Assembly: GCA_030065235.1 (NCBI GenBank)
Contig: JASJDC010000011.1
Location: forward strand, 1-64,000
DNA from: Alphaproteobacteria bacterium
GTDB taxonomy: Bacteria; Pseudomonadota; Alphaproteobacteria; UBA8366; Aestuariispiraceae
Reading direction: 5' to 3'
DNA: 64,000 nucleotides
In this document: piece by piece, positions 54,342 through 64,000 of the stretch
How the letters are laid out: each line of letters opens with the position of its first letter
Position numbering within the stretch: position 1 is the stretch's first letter
Translations under genes and position numbers: made by a program
Notes under the pieces: generated by a model
Database searches by the model: none
Told to the model about the DNA's origin: nothing
Seen by the model: the letters and a program-made list of their open reading frames with translations, nothing else

Positions 54342-55121
54342 ATGCGCCCGCGCCTCGCTGCATCGCTGACCCGGGTCGTCACGCTCGCCGTCTTGGCGGC
54401 GCTGATCGGACTATGCCGGCCGGAAACGGCGCGGGCTGAACCGTTGGTCGCCGACCTGTCGGATCACTTGATCGCCATCACCACAGGCTTCACCGGCGCC
54501 GAACTGCTGCTTTTCGGCTCGATCGAGCGGAACGGCCAAGTGATCGTCGTTGTCCATGGTCCGCGAACGGATGTGACGGTGCGTAGGAAGGACCGGATCG
54601 CCGGCGTCTGGGTGAATACCGAAGAGATGGTCCTGTCCGGCTCACCCGCCTTTTACCATGTCGCCATGACCGAGGGCGCGACGGAACGCTTGCCGGCCCC
54701 AGTGCTGTCGCGGCACGAGATCGGCCCGGAAAACGTGCGCGTCGAGCCGCCGGCCGACGCAGCACCGGAAGATATCGCCCGCTTCCGCGCCGCCTTGATA
54801 CGGAACAAACAAAACCAAGGCCTTTATGCGTCGGCGCCGGGTCAAATCGAGATGCGCGGCGAACGCCTATTCCGCACGAACGTCACCTTCCCGGTCAACG
54901 TGCCGATCGGCACCTATGTCATCGAGACTTTGCTGGTCCACAACGGCGAGGTGGTCAGCGCGCAGACCACGCCCTTGTTCGTCAGCAAGATTGGCGCGGG
55001 GGCGGAAGTGTTCCGATTGGCCAACGAATATCCGGCCCTGCACGGCCTGGCCGCGATCGCGATTGCGGTTTTCGCCGGATTGGGCGCCAATTGGGTCTTT
55101 AGAAAACTCGGCTCGGCTTAA
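54342..55121 (+). CDS. TIGR02186-family membrane protein
   Basis: This 259-residue protein has a signal peptide (ASLTRVVTLAVLAALIGLCRPETARA), a beta-rich periplasmic domain with GAELLLFGSIERNGQVIVVVHGPRTDVTVRRKDRIAGVWVN, and a C-terminal span (GLAAIAIAVFAGLGANWVF). It matches TIGR02186 as I recall it, a family of unknown function that often accompanies TauE/SafE permeases. It is one base after the permease gene. It may help the permease. Confidence 0.82.
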   Translation: MRPRLAASLTRVVTLAVLAALIGLCRPETARAEPLVADLSDHLIAITTGFTGAELLLFGSIERNGQVIVVVHGPRTDVTVRRKDRIAGVWVNTEEMVLSGSPAFYHVAMTEGATERLPAPVLSRHEIGPENVRVEPPADAAPEDIARFRAALIRNKQNQGLYASAPGQIEMRGERLFRTNVTFPVNVPIGTYVIETLLVHNGEVVSAQTTPLFVSKIGAGAEVFRLANEYPALHGLAAIAIAVFAGLGANWVFRKLGSA

Positions 55122-55169
55122 CTGAGCGGATCGCGAACCGCGCCGGTTCGCGTGAATGACGGGGGAAAC

Positions 55170-58100
55170 ATGGCGGTGACGAGGCAAGACCCGGACGGTC
55201 GGGGCCAGGTCCAGGTGGACACCGCGCCCATCGTCTCGGACGAGGTGAAGACGACCACCTGCTATATGTGCGCCTGCCGCTGCGGCGTGAAGGTGCATCT
55301 GAAAGACGGCGCGGTCCGGTATATCGAGGGCAATCCCGATCACCCAGTGAACCAGGGCGTGCTCTGCGCCAAAGGCTCGGCCGGCGTGATGCAACAGAAT
55401 TCGCCCGCGAAGCTGCGCAAGCCGCTGCTGCGCACGGGTGAACGGGGCGCCGGTCAATTCAAGGAAATCGAATGGGGGGAAGCTCTCGCTCTGGCGGCTG
55501 ACTGGCTCACGGAGATTCGAGGGCGCGATCCAAGCAAGCTCGCCTTCTTCACTGGCCGCGACCAGTCGCAGAGCTTCACCGGCTGGTGGGCGGCGCAGTT
55601 CGGCACGCCGAATTTCGCGGCGCATGGCGGGTTCTGTTCGGTCAACATGGCGGCCGCCGGGCTTTACACGATCGGCGGCTCTTTCTGGGAGTTCGGCGAG
55701 CCGGACTGGGACCACACGCGCTATTTCATGATGTTCGGCGTCGCCGAGGATCACGATTCGAACCCGATCAAGATGGGTCTGGGCCGGATGAAGACCAAGG
55801 GCCAGGCCAAGTTCGTCTCCGTCAATCCGGTTAAGACCGGCTATTCCGCCATCGCCGATGAATGGATCGGTCTGCGGCCCGGGACCGACGGGCTGTTCGT
55901 CATGGCGTTGATCCACGAATTGCTGCGGGCCGAGAAGGTCGATTGGGATTTCCTGGTCCGGTACACAAACGCGCATTGGCTGGTCGTGGATGCGCCAGGC
56001 GACCCCGACCACGGCCTGTTCGCCCGTAACGCTCTGGGCGACCCGCTATGCTGGGATGTACGGAACGGCGAAGGCGCGCTGCGCAGCGCGCTGATCCCGG
56101 AAACGAAACCGCGTCTGGTTGGCGCCGCGACGCTTGAAGACGGCCGGCGCGCGATCCCCGCCTTCGAACTGATGGCGCGGCGCTATCTCGATCCGCGCTA
56201 TGCGCCGGACGCCGTGGCCGAGACGATCGGGATCGAGGCGCGAACCATCAAACGACTTGCCGCGGAGCTGGCGGAGGCGGCCTTCGAGAGCGACCTCGAG
56301 CTCGATATCGAATGGACCGACTGGGCCGGCCGCAAGCATGACAGTTTCATCGGGCGGCCTGTCTCGATGCACGCGATGCGTGGGATCTCGGCCCATTCGA
56401 ATGGATTCCACACCTGCCGCGCCATCCATCTGCTGCAGATGCTGTTGGGCTCGATCGACGCACCGGGCGGCTTTCGGTCCAAACCGCCCTTCCCACGTCC
56501 CTGCCCGCCTGGCCCGAAACCGGCGGGCCAAACGGTGAAGCCGAACACGCCGATCGCCGGCATGCCGTTGGGTTTTCCGCAAGGACCCGAAGACCTGCTG
56601 GTCGATGAAGCCGGCGCGCCGAAACGGGTCGACAAGGCCTATAGCTGGGACTTCCCGATCGCCGCCCACGGCCTGATGCATATGGTGATTCACAACGCCT
56701 GGTCCGCCGATCCCTATCCGGTCGATCTGCTGTTTCTGTATATGGCGAACATGAGCTGGAACAGTTCGATGAACGCGGCCGGCGTCATGCACTATCTGAC
56801 CGACAAGCATCCGGACGGTTCCTACAAGATCCCCAAGATCATCTATTCCGACGCCTATCATTCAGAGATGGTCCCCTATGCCGATCTGGTGCTGCCGGAC
56901 ACAACCTACCTCGAACGATGGGACTGTATTTCGCTGCTCGACCGGCCGATTTGCAGCGCTCATGGCCCGGCCGACGCGATCCGGCAGCCAGTCCTTACGC
57001 CGGACAGAGACGTAAGGCCTTTCCAAGACGTGTTGCTCGATTTGGGCGCGCGGATCGGCCTGCCCGGACTCACAAGAGACGACGGCTCGCCAAAATTTCC
57101 CGGCGGCTATAGCGACTATATCGTCAATCACCAACGCGGTCCCGGAGTCGGTCCCTTGGCCGGCTGGCGCGGCGTGGACGGCGACAGCCACGGCAAAGGG
57201 ACGGTCAATCCGGACCAGTTGGACCGCTATATCGAGAATGGCTGTTTCTGGTCGGACAGCTTCACCCCGGCGCAGAGCTACTACAAACACGGAAACCGAG
57301 AATACCTGGACTACGCCCACAAGATGGGCTTCATTCCCGCCGCCGATCAGATCGTGATGCAGATCTATTCCGAGCATCTGCAGAAGTTCCGCCTGGCGGC
57401 GCAGGGACATGGAGATCGACAACCGCCCGACCATCTGCGCCAGCGCATTGAGAGCTATTTCGATCCGCTGCCGATCTGGTACACGCCGTTCGAGGAAGAG
57501 GCGGTGGATGAAGAGAGCTTCCCACTGCACGCCGTCACCCAGCGCCCAATGCATATGTATCATTCCTGGGGCTCGCAAAACGCCTGGCTGCGCCAGATCA
57601 CGGCGCGCAACCGTCTGTTCATCCATCCTTCCGTCGCCGAGGAATTGGGCGTCATCGAGGATGATTGGGTGTGGATCGTCAGCCATCACGGCCGCGTCAA
57701 GGCGCAGGTCAAACCGATGGCGGGCGTCAATCCCCACACGACCTGGACGTGGAACGCCATTGGCAAGCGCAAAGGCGCGTGGGGCCTCGCGCCGGACGCG
57801 CCCGAAGCAACCAAGGGCTTCCTGCTGAATCATGTGATCTCAGAACTGTTGCCGCCCAAATCGGACGGCCAGCGTTATTCAAACTCCGATCCGGTGACGG
57901 GTCAGGCGGCCTGGTACGACCTACGCGTGCGGCTGGAGAAATGCGCCGAGGACGGTCCAGGAGAGACGGAACCGACCTTCGACATGCTGCCGCCCCTCGC
58001 CGAAGCGCCGAAGCCCGCCGGCTTCGACGCCGAGCGCAGCTTGCTGCGCTACGGCGAGTCTCTCACCGGCGCGCCAAGCGGCCGAAGCGCCGCGGAGCAC

Positions 58101-58196
58101 CGGGAATGGATCGGCAATCGGCATGAATACGCCCAAGGCGACGCCGGCGTGCAGGACGGACAGGGGAACCGGTTGCGCGAGGAGGATGCGTCATGA
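55170..58196 (+). CDS. soeA: Sulfite dehydrogenase SoeA, molybdopterin subunit
   Basis: SoeA oxidises sulfite to sulfate on the cytoplasmic side. The 1008-residue Mo-bisPGD protein has a 4Fe-4S site C31, C34, C38, C66 in TTTCYMCACRCGVKVHLKDG, and Mo ligand Cys156 in HGGFCSVNMAAAG. There is no Tat signal (MAVTRQDPDGRGQ), which points to a cytoplasmic enzyme as in SoeA and against periplasmic PhsA or PsrA. The start is ATG 55170, with GGGGGAAAC upstream, rather than GTG 55152. soeB follows with ATGA overlap. Confidence 0.88.
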   Translation: MAVTRQDPDGRGQVQVDTAPIVSDEVKTTTCYMCACRCGVKVHLKDGAVRYIEGNPDHPVNQGVLCAKGSAGVMQQNSPAKLRKPLLRTGERGAGQFKEIEWGEALALAADWLTEIRGRDPSKLAFFTGRDQSQSFTGWWAAQFGTPNFAAHGGFCSVNMAAAGLYTIGGSFWEFGEPDWDHTRYFMMFGVAEDHDSNPIKMGLGRMKTKGQAKFVSVNPVKTGYSAIADEWIGLRPGTDGLFVMALIHELLRAEKVDWDFLVRYTNAHWLVVDAPGDPDHGLFARNALGDPLCWDVRNGEGALRSALIPETKPRLVGAATLEDGRRAIPAFELMARRYLDPRYAPDAVAETIGIEARTIKRLAAELAEAAFESDLELDIEWTDWAGRKHDSFIGRPVSMHAMRGISAHSNGFHTCRAIHLLQMLLGSIDAPGGFRSKPPFPRPCPPGPKPAGQTVKPNTPIAGMPLGFPQGPEDLLVDEAGAPKRVDKAYSWDFPIAAHGLMHMVIHNAWSADPYPVDLLFLYMANMSWNSSMNAAGVMHYLTDKHPDGSYKIPKIIYSDAYHSEMVPYADLVLPDTTYLERWDCISLLDRPICSAHGPADAIRQPVLTPDRDVRPFQDVLLDLGARIGLPGLTRDDGSPKFPGGYSDYIVNHQRGPGVGPLAGWRGVDGDSHGKGTVNPDQLDRYIENGCFWSDSFTPAQSYYKHGNREYLDYAHKMGFIPAADQIVMQIYSEHLQKFRLAAQGHGDRQPPDHLRQRIESYFDPLPIWYTPFEEEAVDEESFPLHAVTQRPMHMYHSWGSQNAWLRQITARNRLFIHPSVAEELGVIEDDWVWIVSHHGRVKAQVKPMAGVNPHTTWTWNAIGKRKGAWGLAPDAPEATKGFLLNHVISELLPPKSDGQRYSNSDPVTGQAAWYDLRVRLEKCAEDGPGETEPTFDMLPPLAEAPKPAGFDAERSLLRYGESLTGAPSGRSAAEHREWIGNRHEYAQGDAGVQDGQGNRLREEDAS

Positions 58197-58930
58197 CCGC
58201 CCTGCCCGCGCGGGAACTCGCCACAAAGTTGGGCCTCGTCATCGATCTCGACATTTGCGTCGGCTGTCACGCCTGCGCCGTGAATTGCAAGGAATGGAAC
58301 GCCGGCGGCCATTCCGCCCCGCTGACCGACAGCGATCCCTACGGCGCCGATCCGTCCGGCGTTTGGTTCAATCGAATCCACACATTCGAGGTCGAGACCG
58401 AGGCGGGCGACAGCCGCACCGTTCATTTCCCAAAATCCTGCCTTCATTGCGACGACGCGCCCTGCGTCACCGTCTGCCCGACAGGCGCCTCCTATAAGCG
58501 GGTCGAGGACGGAATCGTTTTGGTCAACGCCGACACCTGCATCGGCTGCAAACTCTGCTCCTGGGCCTGCCCCTACGGCGCGCGGGAATATGACGAAGAC
58601 GCCGGCGTGATGAAGAAATGCACGCTCTGCATCGATAAAATCTACAATGAGACGCTGCCGGTCGAGAGTCGTGTTCCGGCCTGCGTCTCGACCTGTCCGG
58701 CGGGCGCCCGCAGTTTCGGCGATCTCGGCGACCCTAATTCCGATGTCAGCAAGATCGTCGCCGCGCGCGGCGGCTACGATCTGATGCCGGAGCAAGGGTG
58801 TAAGCCGGTGAACAAGTACCTGCCGCCGCGCCCGCGCAAACACGACCCGGACGGGGAAGGTCTTAGCCCGGTCGAAGCGGATCAGGCGGGTCTTTTGGCC
58901 CGCTGGGTCGATCGCCTCTTCACGCGGTAG
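58193..58930 (+). CDS. soeB: Sulfite dehydrogenase SoeB, iron-sulfur subunit
   Basis: This 245-residue ferredoxin-like subunit passes electrons from SoeA to SoeC. Four cysteine groups are complete: CVGCHACAVNCKEWN, CLHCDDAPCVTVCPTGA, CIGCKLCSWACPYGA with KKCTLC, and CVSTCPAGA, giving four 4Fe-4S clusters. It is coupled by ATGA to soeA and lies nine bases before soeC. Confidence 0.92.
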   Translation: MTALPARELATKLGLVIDLDICVGCHACAVNCKEWNAGGHSAPLTDSDPYGADPSGVWFNRIHTFEVETEAGDSRTVHFPKSCLHCDDAPCVTVCPTGASYKRVEDGIVLVNADTCIGCKLCSWACPYGAREYDEDAGVMKKCTLCIDKIYNETLPVESRVPACVSTCPAGARSFGDLGDPNSDVSKIVAARGGYDLMPEQGCKPVNKYLPPRPRKHDPDGEGLSPVEADQAGLLARWVDRLFTR

Positions 58931-58939
58931 GAGCGCCGC

Positions 58940-59899
58940 ATGCATCCGGCCAAATCCGTCATCTTTTTCACGACCGCGTCGGGCGCCGGCTATGGGCTGG
59001 GTTTCTGGCTCATCCTCCTGTCGCTGACCGGTCTGGCGCCGCAGACCCCTCTCCTCGGTTGGGCCGGGTTCAGCCTGGCTTTTGTCCTGGTGACCGCCGG
59101 CCTTTTGGCTTCGACCTTCCATCTCGGCCATCCGGAGCGCGCTTGGCGGGCTCTGAGCCAATGGCGGACATCCTGGCTCAGCCGGGAAGGCGTTGCGGCC
59201 GTTGCGACTTATATCCCGGTTGGCCTCTACGGCGCCGGTTGGGTCTTCGGCGCCGACCTTTCCCAGCCGTTCTGGCAAACGGTCGGCGGGCTGGGGGCGG
59301 CGCTTTGCGTCATCACTGTGTTCTGCACGGCGATGATCTACGCCTCTCTGAAACCGGTGCATGCGTGGCGCAGCGCTGTCACGCCCGCCGCTTATCTGGC
59401 GCTGGCCTGGGCGACCGGCGCGGTGGTTCTGACAGTCTTGGTTCGGTTGGACGCTGGGCTGGCGGATATGCGGGCGGCAGTCGACACAATCGCCTTGTTC
59501 GGAATCGCCCTGTCGACAGTGATCAAGCGCGTCCATTGGTTCCGCGTGACCAAAACCCACGGCACAGGATCGGCGGAATCGGCGACCGGACTGGGCGATC
59601 TGGGTAAGGTCACCCTGCTCGAGGCGCCGCACACGGAAGCGAACTACCTGCTGAAAGAAATGGGCTTCTCGATCGCACGCCAGCACGCCGCCGCACTCTG
59701 GCGCGCCGCCTTCATCGCCGGCGTCATTTTGCCCTTCGCACTGATTGCGGTCGCCGGAGCGATGCCAAGTTCGCTCGGTCTGGTTCTGACGGCGCTCGCC
59801 GCCCTTTCCGCCGCCATCGGCGTTGTCGTGGAACGCTGGCTGTTTTTCGCCCAAGCCAAACACAGCGTGACCCTCTATTACGGCGCGGATCGGGCCTGA
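58940..59899 (+). CDS. soeC: Sulfite dehydrogenase SoeC, DmsC-like membrane anchor
   Basis: This 319-residue membrane protein has about eight spans, beginning VIFFTTASGAGYGLGFWLILLSLTGL. It belongs to the DmsC/NrfD-type anchor group that passes electrons to quinone. STFHLGHPERAWRALSQWRTSWLSREG is the conserved quinone-site loop of DmsC proteins. It is the last gene of soeABC. GGAGCGCC lies upstream. Confidence 0.9.
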   Translation: MHPAKSVIFFTTASGAGYGLGFWLILLSLTGLAPQTPLLGWAGFSLAFVLVTAGLLASTFHLGHPERAWRALSQWRTSWLSREGVAAVATYIPVGLYGAGWVFGADLSQPFWQTVGGLGAALCVITVFCTAMIYASLKPVHAWRSAVTPAAYLALAWATGAVVLTVLVRLDAGLADMRAAVDTIALFGIALSTVIKRVHWFRVTKTHGTGSAESATGLGDLGKVTLLEAPHTEANYLLKEMGFSIARQHAAALWRAAFIAGVILPFALIAVAGAMPSSLGLVLTALAALSAAIGVVVERWLFFAQAKHSVTLYYGADRA

Positions 59900-60065
59900 A
59901 CGCGTCGCGTTTGGTCATGGGCGTTCCGCCTCGGCTGAGCAGAACCGCCTTATAGCAAAATATCCCCTTACATTGAGTAATGCTTTATTAATATCCCGCT
60001 TGCTAGGGTCCCGCCAAACAGCGCGTATTGGTAAAATGGCCGGATGGCCGGGACGGGCCTGGGAA

Positions 60066-61264
<1,199 letters not shown>

Positions 61265-61280
<16 letters not shown>

Positions 61281-62548
61281 ACCAAGACGGCGCGGAAATC
61301 GTTCACGTTGGTGCCCGTCGGACCGGTGGTCACAAGATCGCCCAGCGCCGAGAAGAACCCATAGGCGTCGTTGTCGCGCAGCGCAGCCGCCCCGTCCAAG
61401 CCTAACGCCTGAGCGCGCGCCAGGGTCGTCGCATCGATCCTCGCCCCGGCATTGTCCTCCGATCCGTCTATCCCGTCCGTGTCTGCGCAGAGAGCGGCGA
61501 TCCCGGGCGCGCCCTGAAGCGCCAGCGCAAGACCGAGCGCGGTCTCGGCGTTGGGACCGCCGCGACCGGGGCCTGTGAGCGTAACCGTGGTCTCACCACC
61601 CGAAAGCAACACCGCCGGCGGCGGCGCCGGATCGCCATGGCGCGCGGCCGATTGCGCGATCCCAGCCAGAACCGTTCCCAACTCCCGGCTTTCCCCTTCC
61701 AACGCGTCGCCGAGGATCACGGGCGTGACGCCGGCTCGCCGCGCCGCCTCGGCCGCCGCCAGAAGCGACAGGCGCGGCGTCGCCGCCATGCGGACCTCGC
61801 TGTTGGCGAAGATCGGATCGCCTGGCTTCGGCGTTTCCGGCTCTCCTGCATGTAAAATCTGTAGCGCATTGGCGGGCAAAGCCATGTCGTAAGCGGAAAC
61901 CAACCGCCGCGCGTCTTCGAAGGTCGACGGGTCCGGAACCGTCGGACCGGAGGCGATCGCCTGCGGTTCGTCGCCCGGCACGTCCGATATTAGGATCGTG
62001 ACCAGACGCGCCGGGGCGCAGGCGGCGGCCAGTCGCCCGCCTTTGACGCGCGACAGGTGACGCCGGATGCAATTCATCTCGTTGATCGTCGCGCCGCTGG
62101 CCAACAGCGCTTGGTTCACCGCCTGTTTGTCCGCCAGGCTTAGCCCCGTCGCCGGCGCCGTCAGCAGCGCTGAGCCGCCGCCGGAGATCAGGCAGACAAC
62201 CAGATCCTCCGGCGTCAGGTCTGACACAGCGGCGAGGATTTCGTTGCAGGCGTCGACGCCCGCCTGATCCGGCGTCGGATGGGCGGCCTCGCGGATCGCG
62301 ATCCGGTCGCACGGCGCGGCGTAGCCATAGCGCGTGACCACAACGCCTGAGTAATCTGCGCGGGGATGAGTCCCGGCCCAACGCCGTTCAACCGCTTGCG
62401 CCATCATCGCCGAGGCCTTCCCGGCGCCGATCACAATGGTGCGCCCGGTCGGCGCCGGGTCAGGCGTCACGGGCGGCGTACAGACCAACGGATCCGCGGC
62501 CTTCACGGCTGTTCGGAACAACATCTCCAGAAACTCGAAATCGCGCAT
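61265..62548 (-). CDS. gckA: Glycerate 2-kinase, MOFRL/GckA family
   Basis: It phosphorylates D-glycerate to 2-phosphoglycerate in the serine cycle or glyoxylate/hydroxypyruvate routes. IVIGAGKASAMMAQAVERRW, CLISGGGSALLTAPATGLSL and ILISDVPGDEPQAIASGPTVPDP match GckA, with the MOFRL domain (LLSGGETTVTLTGPGRGGPNAE) near residue 300. Length 427. The ATG at 62546-62548 is used since the longer frame to 63007 reads non-homologous sequence. With the bhc cluster it gives a second route for glyoxylate-derived carbon. Confidence 0.9.
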
Positions 62549-62623
62549 AACGACCTTGGCGGAACGGGACGAGACGGCCAGACTAACCGGGCGGACCAGA
62601 CCGGGAAATCGAAAGAGGCGGCG

Positions 62624-63043
62624 ATGTCGGAAGAAGAATTCACGCTCCATGCGCGATTGGCCGCCGATACGCGTTTCATAGCCGATCTGGCGCTCTGCCG
62701 GGTCATGCTGATGAATGACAGCCGCTTTCCCTGGGTGGTCCTCGTCCCGCGCATACCGGACCTCCGCGAGTTGCATCGGCTTTCCGAGGCGGATCAAGCG
62801 GCGCTGATGGTTGAAATCGCCTTTGTCAGCGCGCGCATGGAAGCATTCACCGGCGCCGAGAAGATGAATGTCGCGGCGCTGGGCAACATGGTTCCCCAGC
62901 TTCATATTCATGTAATCGCACGGTTCCAGGCGGACGACGCCTGGCCCGGCCCGGTCTGGTGTGTCGGCGACGCGATCCCCTTTGAGCCCGAGGCGCTCGA
63001 CGCCCAAACCGCACGCGTCCGTGACGCGCTAAGCCCCGACTAA
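62624..63043 (+). CDS. HIT-domain hydrolase
   Basis: This 139-residue protein has the histidine triad as QLHIHVIARF near residue 105 (HxHx), with VLVPRIPDLRELHRLSEADQAALMVEI upstream. The family cleaves nucleotide-linked phosphoramidates or diadenosine polyphosphates. ATG 62624 has GAAAGAGG upstream. It is divergent from gckA. The third His of HxHxHxx is replaced by Ala (HIHVIA), as in some HIT proteins, so activity may be weak. Confidence 0.8.
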   Translation: MSEEEFTLHARLAADTRFIADLALCRVMLMNDSRFPWVVLVPRIPDLRELHRLSEADQAALMVEIAFVSARMEAFTGAEKMNVAALGNMVPQLHIHVIARFQADDAWPGPVWCVGDAIPFEPEALDAQTARVRDALSPD

Positions 63044-64000
63044 AGATCGGCCAAAAACGCCAGCGCCGCGTCCTGGGTCTCCACCGCGCGGTCCCAAACC
63101 ATGTGCTTCCAATCGTCGGCGTCTTGATAGAAAGCGTCGCGCGCGTGCGCTTTGATTTTCTTCCCTTGCGCGCTGTTCAGATCGCCATGCGCATGCAGCC
63201 AATTATCCGCGCGCAGCGCCTGCAGCACATCCCCCAGCGGAAGCGTGCCATACTCCAGGGCGATGCCCGCGAACTGCGCCTGTGACGCAAGCATCCGCAG
63301 CGCCGGAAGGTTGGTCCCGGTCAGAGGCGCGGAGCTTGAAGACCCGTCATCGGTCGAGGTGATGTCTGGCCAGATCGTCTTCGAGAACTCCCAATCGACG
63401 TCGCCCGGTCCGCCGGCGCAGATGCGTTCGCCGTAGCCGCGCGGCCCGAGCCCGGTATGGTAATCGATCAGGCAAATCACCCGCGCCACGCCGAGAAAGC
63501 GTTCGAAAATCCGCTCCATAGTCAGGCGCGACCAAGACGGTCGCGCCCCGCCATAGAAAAGCCCCTGCGGATCGACATACTGACCGGCCGAGATCGCCGC
63601 TTGCATCACCATCGGCGGCAGCGCCGCCACCAGCCGCTCGATCTCCGCCTTCGTCTCGCGCGCGACGGCGTCGGTCCAGTTCGACGGGCAGATCAGGTCG
63701 CGATATTTCAGATAGCCGTCATTCGCCGGCAAGGGCTGGTCGAAATCGACATAGTTGCGATTGACGTCGACATTCTCCTCCGTCGTCCGCCGCAGCCAAG
63801 CGAAGCCATAGGGATTGATCGCATGCACCTGCAGCAAGGCGGTGTCGCTTGGGAGAAGGGCGGCTTTTCCGCTACGGAACCAGCCGACCTGAACGCCCCC
63901 GCCGCAAAATCCTTCGGCGCCGTGCGTGCCGGACACGGTGACCAGGACCTTGGACGCGTCGCGCGGTCCCAGCCAGGCAACGTCCGTCGACAGGTCCAGC
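63040..64000 (-). CDS. DUF2817 (M14-like) peptidase-family protein, 5' end cut by window edge
   Basis: This is the C-terminal 320 residues of a zinc carboxypeptidase-like protein. SGTHGAEGFCGGGVQVGW gives the first Zn ligands (HGAE), VDVNRNYVDFDQP a conserved loop, and CLIDYHTGLGPRGYG the third Zn ligand (DYHTG). The frame stays open to base 64000 (LDLSTDVAWLGPRDASKVLVTV), so the true start lies outside. The stop at 63040 overlaps the HIT gene 3' end by 4 bases, tail to tail. The substrate is unknown. Confidence 0.85.
   Translation of the reverse strand, partial: LDLSTDVAWLGPRDASKVLVTVSGTHGAEGFCGGGVQVGWFRSGKAALLPSDTALLQVHAINPYGFAWLRRTTEENVDVNRNYVDFDQPLPANDGYLKYRDLICPSNWTDAVARETKAEIERLVAALPPMVMQAAISAGQYVDPQGLFYGGARPSWSRLTMERIFERFLGVARVICLIDYHTGLGPRGYGERICAGGPGDVDWEFSKTIWPDITSTDDGSSSSAPLTGTNLPALRMLASQAQFAGIALEYGTLPLGDVLQALRADNWLHAHGDLNSAQGKKIKAHARDAFYQDADDWKHMVWDRAVETQDAALAFLADL

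Noticed and set aside
58049-59863. Long minus-strand open frame of 604 codons opposite soeB and soeC
   Set aside because: SoeB cysteine motifs and SoeC membrane spans are on the plus strand; this frame has no recognisable domain.

Overview
The window is a high-GC stretch of an alphaproteobacterial chromosome. Several things point that way: a SAM-II riboswitch, separate alpha and beta glycyl-tRNA synthetase genes, pyruvate phosphate dikinase, a bhc-type beta-hydroxyaspartate cluster, soeABC, and DivJ/PleC-like kinase cores. The genus cannot be named from sequence reading alone. The genes are densely packed on both strands, with five intact tRNA genes and no rRNA.

Layout. 1-5.7 kb: the 5' end of tuf with tRNA-Gly and tRNA-Tyr, a three-gene NMT1/SsuA-type ABC importer, rlmB, an unknown exported protein, tRNA-Thr and tRNA-Ser. 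5.8-19.6 kb: a thiolase, a membrane-anchored class III nucleotide cyclase, ygfZ, two glycosyltransferases, an orphan response regulator, ppdK and glyQS. 19.8-22.8 kb: a second SsuABC/TauABC-type importer preceded by a promoter, a SAM-II riboswitch and a terminator/antiterminator pair, so its expression should follow the S-adenosylmethionine level. 22.9-31.3 kb: hemB, whose 3' end is repeated in tandem, an S49 peptidase, an unknown 383-residue protein, a TrmN6-like methyltransferase, a polyprenyl diphosphate synthase, a ThDP enzyme, a CBS protein and tRNA-Pro(CGG).

31.3-39.8 kb appears to be a genomic island. It starts at the intact tRNA-Pro and ends at a diverged copy of that tRNA's 3' half. 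It carries a MocR-type regulator divergent from a translationally coupled Nit1C cluster: an Sll0783-like protein, a Nit6803-type nitrilase, a radical SAM protein, a GNAT, a PurM-like protein, an MSMEG_0570-like protein and a flavoprotein. An eighth coupled gene encodes a LnmK-like protein. The Nit1C product is, to my knowledge, unknown, and this is the best candidate here for an undescribed system.

39.8-64 kb: xylAB; a DUF3047-like protein; the beta-hydroxyaspartate cycle genes bhcABCD with divergent bhcR, which would convert glyoxylate and glycine to aspartate/oxaloacetate; two histidine kinases; an MscS channel; a lone fliN; and a sulfur block (tusA, a TauE/SafE permease, a TIGR02186-like protein, soeABC) suited to sulfite oxidation and export. 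The window ends with a glycerate 2-kinase, a HIT protein and a truncated DUF2817 peptidase-like gene. Uptake of organosulfur compounds, with sulfite disposal by Soe and TauE, and glyoxylate use by BHAC and glycerate kinase are the two metabolic themes that link separate loci.
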